A DNA stretch of 16,750 nucleotides from Collinsella sp. (GTDB lineage: Bacteria > Actinomycetota > Coriobacteriia > Coriobacteriales > Coriobacteriaceae), in the NCBI GenBank assembly GCA_018380195.1, contig JAGZUC010000037.1, forward strand, positions 1 through 16,750, read 5' to 3'. Made by a program: the position numbers and the translations under genes. Below, piece after piece: positions 7,517 through 14,177 of this stretch. The notes under the pieces are model-generated. The model worked only from the letters and a program-made list of their open reading frames with translations. It did no database searches and was not told the DNA's origin. The stretch's first letter is position 1; each line of letters begins with the position of its first letter.

Positions 7517-7546
7517 TATTTTTGACGAGGGGGTTTGCCGTGTCAA
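7517..7546 (-). promoter_or_regulatory. Candidate promoter for the small ORF and Mg2+ ATPase
   Basis: On the minus strand, a consensus -35 TTGACA (7546-7541) is followed after 17 nt by AAAAAT (7523-7518), or after 18 nt by AAAATA, a moderate -10. The predicted transcript would carry a short GGGTA/TACCC hairpin (7487-7501), then the small ORF, then the ATPase. The -35 match is perfect, the -10 only fair. Confidence 0.4.
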
Positions 7547-7676
7547 CCCCATTGTTCGGAAAATCATCGCCCCTGACAAAGCCCTTACAGAGCGCCATGG
7601 CTTCAAAGCGCGCCCGCATCGACGTCCTACCTGCGCTAAACTGTGAAGCACGTACGCGATTACGAGAGGAGCCCGC

Positions 7677-8357
7677 ATGGAGGCTTACAAGCAAGAGTTC
7701 ATCAAGTTTATGATCGAGTCCGACGTTCTTAAGTTCGGCAGCTTTACGCTCAAGAGCGGCCGTCAGTCCCCGTTCTTTATGAACGCCGGCGCTTACGTGA
7801 CGGGCTATCAGCTCAAGAAGCTGGGCGAGTACTACGCCCAGGCCATCCACGATAACTTTGGCGACGACTTTGACGTGCTGTTCGGGCCTGCCTACAAGGG
7901 TATTCCCCTGGCCGTCGTGACCGCGATTGCCTACCACGAGCTGTACGGCAAGGAGGTCAAGTACTGCTGCGACCGCAAGGAGGCCAAGGACCACGGTGCC
8001 GACAAGGGCAACCTGCTGGGCTACGAGCCCCAGGACGGCGACCGTGTGGTCATGGTCGAGGACGTCACCACCAGCGGTAAGTCCATCGATGAGACCTATC
8101 CCAAGGTCAAGGCTGCTGCCGATGTCGAGATCAAGGGTCTGATCGTGTCCCTCAACCGCATGGAGGTCGGCAAGGGCGGCGTGACCACCGCACAGAAGGA
8201 GATCGAGGCCAAGTACGGTTTCCCCGTCGCGAGCATCGTCTCTATGGCCGAGGTCGTCGAGACCCTCTACAACCACGAGATCGACGGCAAGGTCGTCATC
8301 GACGATGAGCTCAAGACCGCCATCGACGCCTACTACGAGCAGTACGGAGCTCATTAG
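7677..8357 (+). CDS. pyrE: Orotate phosphoribosyltransferase
   Basis: A 226-aa cytoplasmic enzyme of UMP synthesis that joins orotate and PRPP to give orotidine 5'-monophosphate. The PRPP-binding motif VVMVEDVTTSGKS is at residues 124-136. The family's N-terminal FGSFTLKSGRQSPFFMNAG (20-38) and FGPAYKGIPLA (69-79) are also clear, and the length is typical. The ATG at 7677 follows GAGAGGA at 7664-7670 with about 6 nt spacing. It stands alone: no other pyrimidine gene is in the window, and it is followed directly by a strong hairpin. The 5' region (7547-7664) holds no obvious consensus promoter; TAAACT at 7637-7642 is a possible -10 without a good -35. Confidence 0.96.
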   Translation: MEAYKQEFIKFMIESDVLKFGSFTLKSGRQSPFFMNAGAYVTGYQLKKLGEYYAQAIHDNFGDDFDVLFGPAYKGIPLAVVTAIAYHELYGKEVKYCCDRKEAKDHGADKGNLLGYEPQDGDRVVMVEDVTTSGKSIDETYPKVKAAADVEIKGLIVSLNRMEVGKGGVTTAQKEIEAKYGFPVASIVSMAEVVETLYNHEIDGKVVIDDELKTAIDAYYEQYGAH

Positions 8358-8384
8358 TTACGCGGTTTTACCAAACCGCGTAAC
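8357..8384. terminator. Hairpin immediately after pyrE
   Basis: A perfect 12-bp stem (GTTACGCGGTTT, loop TACC, AAACCGCGTAAC) whose first base is the last base of the pyrE stop codon. There is no long U run after it, so termination efficiency is uncertain, but its position and strength fit a pyrE terminator. Confidence 0.6.
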
Positions 8385-8397
8385 GGCTTGACGCTGC

Positions 8398-8495
8398 AAA
8401 CGCCCCTAAGCGGCAATCTGCCTTTCAATCGTCGGGCATGGCCAGAAGGCCTATGCCCTCCTCTTTCAAGGCACCTTGCTCGCTTAGGGGCGTTT
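8398..8495. repeat. 98-nt foldback element with 15-bp terminal inverted repeats
   Basis: AAACGCCCCTAAGCG at 8398-8412 pairs perfectly with CGCTTAGGGGCGTTT at 8481-8495. The 68-nt interior holds a second hairpin (GGGCAT-GGCC, loop AGAA, GGCC-T-ATGCCC). The pentamer CGCTG stands on both sides (8392-8396 and 8497-8501), one base out from each arm, which could be a target-site duplication. It may be a small non-autonomous mobile element, a structured RNA, or a long terminator; the sequence alone does not decide. Confidence 0.55.
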
Positions 8496-8532
8496 TCGCT
8501 GTCGGTACCAAGACATCGGCGTTGCCTTGGTT

Positions 8533-8589
8533 GGCATTTGGGGACGTTCCTTTTGTGCCGGCACCTGGGGACACTCCTTGCCAATGTGC
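8533..8589. repeat. GGGGAC-motif repeat block
   Basis: Two related units, GGGGACGTTCCTT (8541-8553) and GGGGACACTCCTT (8568-8580), with GTGCCGGCAC, a perfect 10-bp palindrome, between them. The GGGGAC core resembles the loop of the palindromic repeats elsewhere in the window, so this may be another member of the same repeat superfamily. Confidence 0.45.
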
Positions 8590-8596
8590 CAAAAAT

Positions 8597-8691
8597 GAGC
8601 GTGGGTAATCTCCCGGTTTTGGCCTGTGTGGGGGCTCAAAGTGGGAGATTATCCACGCTCGTGATTTGAGTGTCCGAAAATCCACGCTCGT
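8597..8691. repeat. Long palindrome plus third copy of its arm
   Basis: An 18-bp inverted repeat (GAGCGTGGGTAATCTCCC at 8597-8614, GGGAGATTATCCACGCTC at 8643-8660) with one G-U pair and a 28-nt loop. The arm segment ATCCACGCTCGT (8651-8662) recurs as a direct repeat at 8680-8691. No ORF of interest crosses it. Confidence 0.7.
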
Positions 8692-8720
8692 TTGGTCGGT
8701 GCATGTCTACGCAGCGTAGG

Positions 8721-8766
8721 TTGTCGAGGGCTGTCTTCAAATGGATACTGGCTCTTGAACCGGTTC
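8721..8766 (+). promoter_or_regulatory. Candidate promoter and operator for the XRE-superoxide reductase gene
   Basis: TTGTCG (8721-8726), a 17-nt spacer, then GATACT (8744-8749): each hexamer matches consensus at four of six bases with optimal spacing. Where transcription would begin lies a perfect 10-bp palindrome GAACCGGTTC (8757-8766), well placed for an operator bound by the HTH protein itself. Confidence 0.35.
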
Positions 8767-8797
8767 GCTCCATTCTTCCAATCTGATCGGACATCTC

Positions 8798-9418
8798 ATG
8801 AACCAGACACCGCAAAGCAATGTCCCCCATACTTTTTTGGCAGCACATGCCATCAAGCGGCTGCGCGAAGATCGCGGCCTCACCCAGCGCGCCCTGGCGG
8901 AAAGCCTTGGCGTGACCGATAAAGCCGTCAGCAAGTGGGAGTCCGGCCGCGGCCTTCCCGACATTTCCCTCGTTGAGCCTTTGGCCCAGAGACTCGGCAT
9001 AAGCGTGGCTGAGCTTTTGGCTGGTGACATTCGGGCCAACGCCAACCGTGCAGGCAATATGCTCAAAGGCGTCTTTTACGTTTGCCCTATCTGCGGAAAC
9101 GTTGTGCACGCGCTCGGAGAAGGCAGCTTTAGCTGTTGCGGCTCCACGATGTTTCCCCAGGAGGCCGAAGAGCCGGACGCGGATCACGCCTTTTCCATCG
9201 AGCGCATCGAGGACGATTGGTACGTCACGCTCGACCATCCCATGACCAAGGATCATTACATTAGCTTTGTGGCATATGCGACTATGGATGGCATCTGCCT
9301 CAAGAAGCTCTATCCAGAGCAATCGGTGCAACCGCGTTTTCATATCACCGGACGCGGCAGAATGTACCTCTACTGCAACCAGCACGGACTCTTTGTTTTG
9401 CCGACGCCTCGCAAGTAA
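8798..9418 (+). CDS. XRE-family HTH protein fused to a desulfoferrodoxin/superoxide reductase-like domain
   Basis: A 206-aa cytoplasmic protein. Residues about 17-72 form an XRE/Cro-type helix-turn-helix (LTQRALAESLGVTDKAVSKW). The rest reads as a class II superoxide reductase. A desulforedoxin-type FeCys4 site comes first: CPIC (Cys96, Cys99) and CC (Cys113, Cys114). All ligands of the catalytic Fe(His4Cys) centre follow: His130, His147 in DHPM, His153 in KDHYI, Cys193 and His196 in YCNQHG. Spacings agree with the family (6 residues from HPM to HYI, 3 from Cys to His). The Glu-Lys pair normally just before the first His is Ala-Asp here, so the catalytic lysine is missing. This suggests an iron-based redox or superoxide-responsive regulator, perhaps with little enzymatic turnover. 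The ATG at 8798 has no clear Shine-Dalgarno. It converges on the RpiR gene. Confidence 0.85.
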   Translation: MNQTPQSNVPHTFLAAHAIKRLREDRGLTQRALAESLGVTDKAVSKWESGRGLPDISLVEPLAQRLGISVAELLAGDIRANANRAGNMLKGVFYVCPICGNVVHALGEGSFSCCGSTMFPQEAEEPDADHAFSIERIEDDWYVTLDHPMTKDHYISFVAYATMDGICLKKLYPEQSVQPRFHITGRGRMYLYCNQHGLFVLPTPRK

Positions 9419-9453
9419 AAGCCCGCTGTCCGCCCGATGCCCCTGCGCCAACG

Positions 9454-9520
9454 AGTTGCGGTGGAATAGTTCCTGAAAGTGCTGGTTTAGAGCCTAAACA
9501 GGAACTATTTCACCGCAACT
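9454..9520. repeat. Long hairpin between convergent genes (22-bp stem)
   Basis: AGTTGCGGTGGAATAGTTCCTG at 9454-9475 pairs with 9499-9520 over 22 bp with a single G-U wobble; the 23-nt loop holds a smaller GTTTAG/CTAAAC inverted repeat. It lies between the ends of the XRE gene (9418) and the RpiR gene (9557). It could terminate both or be a dispersed repeat; the stem is unrelated in sequence to the other palindromes. Confidence 0.7.
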
Positions 9521-9556
9521 TAGGAGGGCGATTGGAGGCGCGGTGGGGCCGGATTG

Positions 9557-10411
9557 TTACTTGAGCCCGGGGAGGCGGGTGTAGGGAAACGATCGCTCTA
9601 GGAATTCGGCGCAGTGGGCGTAGTCTTTGGCGAAGTAGCTGCTGTAGAGCGAATCGAGCACGTATTGCACGGCGATATGGCTGGCGAACTGCGTGATGCG
9701 ATGCGTCATGCTCTCGTGGTCACTCACCGTAAGGTAGGCGGCAAATCCGGGGTGCAGGCGCGCGCAATAAGGTGTGCCGATGACAACGACGGGAACATGA
9801 CGACTGCTGAGGATTGGCAAGATCTCCTTGAGATTGGGCGCGAGGCCGCTGTAGGAGATGACGATCGCCACATTGCCGGAATCCGAGGCGAGCGCCGTGC
9901 GCACCTGGGCCTCGGTGCTGCTGTAGCATGTGGCGCTCTTGCCGGACGAAAGTAGGCGGTCGCGGAACATCCCCGCTGGATAGAGGTTGTGCGAGCCGGT
10001 GTAGATATCGACCTGCCGTGCCTTCGCGATCAGTTTGGCGGCGTGGTCGAGCTGCGCGGGGTCGAGCAGCTCCTGCGTCTCGGCCAGCGTGGTCTGGTAG
10101 AGCCCTTCCATGCGCTCCATAACCTGCGCGGGCGTGGACGTGGCATCGAAGGGAAAGTTGATGTCCACGTCGCGGCGGTTGCCTGCTTCGGTCGCCAGGC
10201 GGATAAGCTCGACCTTGAGGTCCTTAAAGCCCTCGAGGCCGAGCTTTTTGCAAAAACGGTGCACGCTTGCGACCGAAACATTGGCGCGGGCGGCAAACTC
10301 CTTAATGGAGAGTCCGCGGATGTCCTCGCCCATGGCAAGGGCCGAGATGCCGAGCTGCTGCTCGGTAGGGGTTAGGCCCTGCGCCTCGGTAATCTTGCGT
10401 TTGATATCCAT
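9557..10411 (-). CDS. MurR/RpiR-family transcriptional regulator
   Basis: A 284-aa protein of the usual family length. The N-terminal helix-turn-helix (1-77) includes LSIKEFAARANVSVASVHRF and CKKLGLEGFKDLK, the RpiR hallmark. The C-terminal SIS sugar-phosphate-binding domain (about 120-250) includes IYTGSHNLYPAGMFRDRL and VAIVISYSG. Members sense phosphosugars and control sugar-use genes. I chose the ATG at 10411 because GGGAG lies 5 nt upstream; an earlier start at 10441 would sit in the repeat. It follows the large glycoside hydrolase on the same strand with 42 bases between stop and start, nearly all taken up by palindrome 10431-10469. It may be cotranscribed with the hydrolase and respond to its product, though the hairpin could separate them. 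Confidence 0.9.
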   Translation of the reverse strand: MDIKRKITEAQGLTPTEQQLGISALAMGEDIRGLSIKEFAARANVSVASVHRFCKKLGLEGFKDLKVELIRLATEAGNRRDVDINFPFDATSTPAQVMERMEGLYQTTLAETQELLDPAQLDHAAKLIAKARQVDIYTGSHNLYPAGMFRDRLLSSGKSATCYSSTEAQVRTALASDSGNVAIVISYSGLAPNLKEILPILSSRHVPVVVIGTPYCARLHPGFAAYLTVSDHESMTHRITQFASHIAVQYVLDSLYSSYFAKDYAHCAEFLERSFPYTRLPGLK

Positions 10412-10430
10412 TCGAACTCCCGCACTCGCC

Positions 10431-10469
10431 AAACCTGCCAAAAAGGGACAGGTTTATTTTGGCAGGTTT
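10431..10469. repeat. Palindromic repeat, AGGGACAGG-loop family, copy A
   Basis: A perfect 13-bp stem (AAACCTGCCAAAA at 10431-10443, complement at 10457-10469) with loop AGGGACAGGTTTA. The hydrolase gene on the minus strand runs into it: the codons for Leu-Pro-Lys and the TAA (10454-10456) are repeat sequence. An inverted copy lies at 14177-14213, matching over 35 of 37 bases. Confidence 0.85.
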
Positions 10470-13054
10470 TGCCCGAGAAGGGTAACGGGGCCGAGGACAC
10501 CGCTGGGCGCGACGGGCTCGGTGAGGGCGAAGATGTCGGGAATCGCATGGTCGAGTGTGTTGATGACATCGATGGTGAGCTCGTGCGTGCCGGCGGCAAG
10601 CGCGCCTGTCGCAAAGCGATAGGGCGGGCAGATGCGCGTGCCGAGCGTTTGTCCGTCGAGTGTGAGCGTTGCGACTTCGTAGACATCCCCTAGGTCAATG
10701 ACGGTGTGGGCGAGGTCGTCGGCCAGCTCGAACGACGTGCGATAGCGGAACGTACCACATACGCCGGGGAACTGCTCGGCCGTGAGGTCGCACAGGCGCT
10801 CGAGCTTTTGCGGCTCGCCAAAGGTTCCATCGCTGCCGGCAGGGGAGAGGGCGACGGTCCAGGAGTGGCTGATGTCGAGGGCGAGCGTTGCACGTGTGCT
10901 CGTGTCGGTGCAGTCCGCGGGCTCGATTGCGCCGCTTGCCTCCAGAACAACAACGCAGCTCTCGTAAGGCGCCAGCTCCAGCACGCCGTCAAACGCAACG
11001 GGCTTGGTGCTGTTCAGCAGGTCGAGGCGCGTTCCGCAAAGACACTTGTCTTGCGGAAGCGAAACCGTGCAGCAAATGCTTTCACGTGGGTGCTCGTTGA
11101 CCAACATGACGTAGGTCTCGCCGGCACGCTCGTAGCGAAGCGCGCGTAGCCAGGGCTGCGGCGTATCGGTCACAACAGTCTGCAGCCCCGCGCGTGCAAG
11201 CGCAGCCGCCACATCGGCAAGCGGGGTCGCGGCAAGACCGCTCAGCTCGGCCGCGCCATCCGCGTCGTAAAGCGCGCCGGGCACCTCGTCGACGGCAAGC
11301 GCCATAACCCCCGCGGCCATCATGCGCCCGACGGCACGTGCTGTGACAGCGCCAATAAACGAAGCCCCGGGCATAACAAACGCCTGGTAGCGACAGCCAT
11401 TAACGGCAAACGTCCCATCGGCAATCGAAACCTCGTAACGCTCCTCATTCTCAAAAGCCTCTGCCGGCACAAAATCAAAGTCGATCTGCGCGCGCGTGAG
11501 TTCGGCCGCCACGCGCTCGACGGGCATGGCGTTGCCGGCCCATTCGGCGTCGGCATGGTACAGAATGGCGACGGGGCGAGCGGCAGCGCCTTCCGAAAGG
11601 AGCGTCGCCGTGCGATTCATATAGCGCATGAGCTGGCCAAAGTGCGGCCATTGCGGGTTGTTGCCGTGCGCGTAAAAGTGCGGCGGGCAGTCCCAATCGG
11701 GGAAGGGCGCCATGCTAAACGCGTGCGGCGTAAACCAGTTAATACCGCGGACGAGCATATGGTCGGCAATCCATTTCATCTCGCGCAGGCCCTCGTGCCA
11801 GCCAAAGGCGCCAAAGACCTCGGCCATGCAGCGCCCCTGCTTTTTGGGATCGAGGCGCGCGGCCGAAGAGCCCAGCTTGGCAAGCGCGTACGTAAAGAAC
11901 TCCATGTTCCATGCGCCGTGGAAATAGCTGTAGCGCCCGCGGTCAATTCCGGGGGCGAGCTGATTGATGACCACGTCGACGCCGGCCATGTCCTGCCCCG
12001 CGACCGCGCGGAAGTAATGTCCGGCGCCCTGGCCCAGGCGCGTGTGGCAACTCTTGTCCTCGATCACGTGGCCAATGTGCATAACGCCGTGCGCGCGGCA
12101 CCAATCGCCAATCTGCTCGTCAAAGCAGCTGCGGTAGAGCTGCGTAGCAAGGTCCATATAGGCGTGGCGAACCTGGGCGCCGTTTGCCTCGCGCGTCCAA
12201 AGGCCGTGCAACTTGGCAAGCCAATTCTCGCCAAGCGCATCGTATAGGCGGCGGGCAAGCTCGTCCGACCACGGCAGCGCCAGGTCGCCTCGCCCAATAA
12301 AGCTGCTGGTAGAAGCATCGTCGAGCGTGGTGCCCTTCTCGTTCATAAAGCCGGGCTCGTCGGTGAAAAAGCCCAAGATCGTTTTGCCAAACTCGTCGCC
12401 CAGATGCTCAAACGTGGGCTCGTAGACGGCGTCGATGAGCGCGTGGCACGAGGCGGCGTCGACCATGTTGATGTACTCATCGCGAAAGCCGGTCTTTTGG
12501 CTGGTGGCGTACAGCTCGATCGTAGTGACGCCGGTGGGGGCGTCAAAACGCAAGCGGGCGGGCGTTCCATCGTCCCCGTGCTCAACGGCGAGCGCAAGGT
12601 CGAGCGGCGCACCAGCGGCATCAAAAGCCGCCACGCCCACAAAGCGCTCGGTGGGGTCCATGAGATTACCGAGCTTGATAGTCGTGGACGGTTGGGGACC
12701 AACAACCGTAATCGTGCGATGCTTGAGCACGGTCTTCTTGAGCGCGGGGTCGACGTCATCGCCCGCAAGCGCGCCGTTGGCATAGCCTGCGGGGAAGTGT
12801 GCGTCGTCGAGCAGCCAGATCTTTAACCCCAGGCGCTTGCACTCGCCGATGATAAAGCGCAGGTCAGACCACCAGCCGTCGCGACAGAAATCGGGATGCG
12901 TGCGCGATTCCAGGCAAACCTCGTGGATGTCCGCCCCGGCGATCTGCTCCAGATACTCGGTGATCGTCTCGCGCGCCTCGCCCTTGAGCCACAAGAACGG
13001 AAGCACATGGTTGTCGTAGGTGCCGCCAAGCACCTGCTCAAAATACGCCGCCAT
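10454..13054 (-). CDS. Large intracellular glycoside hydrolase, GH106/alpha-L-rhamnosidase-like
   Basis: An 866-aa protein without signal peptide. The N-terminal half resembles a TIM-barrel hydrolase of the GH106-like group. It has an early strand and helix with EVCLESRTHPDF and GWWSDLRFIIGECKRLGLKI, then the loop WLLDDAHFPAGYANG (79-93). A probable acid strand FFTDEPGF (229-236) has Glu233 as a candidate catalytic residue. The region about 340-560 contains many aromatic residues (HGAWNMEFFTY, GINWFTPHAFSM). The C-terminal 140 aa look like a galactose-binding-type beta-sandwich (FRYRTSFELADD). The ATG at 13054 is set by GGAGGA 6 nt upstream. It is divergent from the AraC gene, its likely regulator, with 115 bases between. 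Substrate unknown; rhamnosides or related plant glycosides are only a family-based guess. The final residues derive from an intergenic repeat. Confidence 0.75.
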   Translation of the reverse strand: MAAYFEQVLGGTYDNHVLPFLWLKGEARETITEYLEQIAGADIHEVCLESRTHPDFCRDGWWSDLRFIIGECKRLGLKIWLLDDAHFPAGYANGALAGDDVDPALKKTVLKHRTITVVGPQPSTTIKLGNLMDPTERFVGVAAFDAAGAPLDLALAVEHGDDGTPARLRFDAPTGVTTIELYATSQKTGFRDEYINMVDAASCHALIDAVYEPTFEHLGDEFGKTILGFFTDEPGFMNEKGTTLDDASTSSFIGRGDLALPWSDELARRLYDALGENWLAKLHGLWTREANGAQVRHAYMDLATQLYRSCFDEQIGDWCRAHGVMHIGHVIEDKSCHTRLGQGAGHYFRAVAGQDMAGVDVVINQLAPGIDRGRYSYFHGAWNMEFFTYALAKLGSSAARLDPKKQGRCMAEVFGAFGWHEGLREMKWIADHMLVRGINWFTPHAFSMAPFPDWDCPPHFYAHGNNPQWPHFGQLMRYMNRTATLLSEGAAARPVAILYHADAEWAGNAMPVERVAAELTRAQIDFDFVPAEAFENEERYEVSIADGTFAVNGCRYQAFVMPGASFIGAVTARAVGRMMAAGVMALAVDEVPGALYDADGAAELSGLAATPLADVAAALARAGLQTVVTDTPQPWLRALRYERAGETYVMLVNEHPRESICCTVSLPQDKCLCGTRLDLLNSTKPVAFDGVLELAPYESCVVVLEASGAIEPADCTDTSTRATLALDISHSWTVALSPAGSDGTFGEPQKLERLCDLTAEQFPGVCGTFRYRTSFELADDLAHTVIDLGDVYEVATLTLDGQTLGTRICPPYRFATGALAAGTHELTIDVINTLDHAIPDIFALTEPVAPSGVLGPVTLLGQNLPK

Positions 13055-13169
13055 ATACGCTCCTCCAAAACAGCCTTTCAAATTCATTGAAGTCAGAGTA
13101 CGCCGAGCGCGCAGCCCTGCTAATATCAAAACCACGGCAGAATATGACCGAATCAACGATGGTGATGTA
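13055..13169. promoter_or_regulatory. Divergent promoter region of the hydrolase and AraC genes
   Basis: A 115-bp gap between divergent starts. It contains the inverted repeat TTCAA-N5-TTGAA (13077-13091), close to the hydrolase start and a possible regulator site. TAATAT (13121-13126) is a fair -10 for the AraC gene, but I find no matching -35. Activation by the AraC protein would explain a weak core promoter. Confidence 0.35.
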
Positions 13170-14177
13170 ATGGATATCGCACGGCTGGACAACCTTCTGC
13201 TCGAGCTGACCAACAGTGAGCGAGCCTATCGCGCGGGCGCCCATTACGACTGGAGCGATGCACTCGGTCAAGGTAATCAAGCAGATGTCGATGGTCGGCA
13301 TATCCGTAAAATCGGCAACCCAGCGCTCGCCCTACGACAAGAAGGCATGCCCGATGGTCTATCGATTGTTCGCAACTCGCGCTTCAATCCCGTGCCGGAA
13401 CATGTCCACGATTATGTCGAAATCAGCTATATCTATCGAGGACGAGCGCCGCAGATCGTCAACGGCGCGCCGCTCATGCTCGCTCAAAACGAGGTCCTCC
13501 TGCTCGATGTCGCCTGCCCGCATGCCGTAGGCGAGCTCGGCGAGCACGACATTATGCTGAGCGTTATCATCTCGCGGCCAATGCTGCGCCGTAGCCTGGA
13601 GCAAAGCCTTTCGCCCACAAGCGCGGTCTCGCGGTTCCTGCTCAACGCCCTCACGGACGAAACCGACCACCGCGGACACGTGCATTTCCATACGGGCGGC
13701 AGCCGTCGCGTGCGCCGCTACATGCAGGAGATGCTGTGCGAGCGTCTGGACCCCACGCCAGCGAGCCCCCAGATTGTCTCGAGGCTGTTTGAGCTGCTGT
13801 TGGTCGAGCTCATGCAAAGCTACGAGGCCGGTCTTCTGCGGTCGGACGCGCCCGCGCTGCCATCGGCGCAGGTCGCGGCTGCTATGGGCTATATCGAGCG
13901 TCACGCCTGCGATTGCGCGCTCGACGACCTCGCCCGCCATCTGCACCTGAGCCCCAACTACGCAAGCGCCCTACTCAAGCGTCAGACAGGCCGCACATTC
14001 ATGCAGCTCGTGCAGGAGGGCCGCCTGGCGCGCGCAGCGGCACTGCTCGACGCCGGTGCCACGGCAGAGGCGGCTGCGCGCGAGGCGGGCTATGCCAACA
14101 TGAGCTTCTTCTACAAAAAGTTTGCCGAGCGCTATGGCTGCACGCCGGCTGCCTATCGTCAGCGTTTTCCCAGATAA
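13170..14177 (+). CDS. AraC-family transcriptional regulator with N-terminal cupin
   Basis: A 335-aa protein. Residues about 70-135 form an AraC-type cupin sensor (FNPVPEHVHDYVEISYIYRG, then LLLDVACPHAVGE). Residues about 235-333 form the double helix-turn-helix: CALDDLARHLHLSPNYASAL, then AAAREAGYANMSFFYKKFAE with the terminal GCTPAAYRQRF. Such proteins bind a small sugar or glycoside and activate nearby catabolic genes. The ATG at 13170 follows GGTGA about 4 nt upstream; the frame is open further upstream but crosses the hydrolase start and has no ribosome site. It is divergent from the large hydrolase and upstream of the GH1 gene, and may control both. Its stop codon overlaps the first bases of palindrome copy B. 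Confidence 0.92.
   Translation: MDIARLDNLLLELTNSERAYRAGAHYDWSDALGQGNQADVDGRHIRKIGNPALALRQEGMPDGLSIVRNSRFNPVPEHVHDYVEISYIYRGRAPQIVNGAPLMLAQNEVLLLDVACPHAVGELGEHDIMLSVIISRPMLRRSLEQSLSPTSAVSRFLLNALTDETDHRGHVHFHTGGSRRVRRYMQEMLCERLDPTPASPQIVSRLFELLLVELMQSYEAGLLRSDAPALPSAQVAAAMGYIERHACDCALDDLARHLHLSPNYASALLKRQTGRTFMQLVQEGRLARAAALLDAGATAEAAAREAGYANMSFFYKKFAERYGCTPAAYRQRFPR

Noticed and set aside
7239..7520. M-box or other known Mg2+ riboswitch before the ATPase
   Set aside because: The leader does not show the conserved M-box sequence blocks; the short ORF and hairpin are what can be seen.
7420..7713. 97-codon plus-strand frame overlapping the pyrE start
   Set aside because: It runs through the pyrE ribosome site and start, has no recognisable domain, and is antisense to the small ORF.
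7380..8354. 324-codon minus-strand frame opposite pyrE
   Set aside because: Shadow of pyrE; only its last 23 codons (7380-7451), which have their own strong ribosome site outside pyrE, were kept as a separate small ORF.
8636..9451. 271-codon open frame opposite the XRE-superoxide reductase gene
   Set aside because: The plus-strand protein has complete motifs of two known domains; this frame shows none and starts in the gene's 3' flank.
13055..13213. Longer N-terminus for the hydrolase from a start at 13213
   Set aside because: It would cross the AraC start; the ATG at 13054 has GGAGGA at ideal distance and begins the conserved region.
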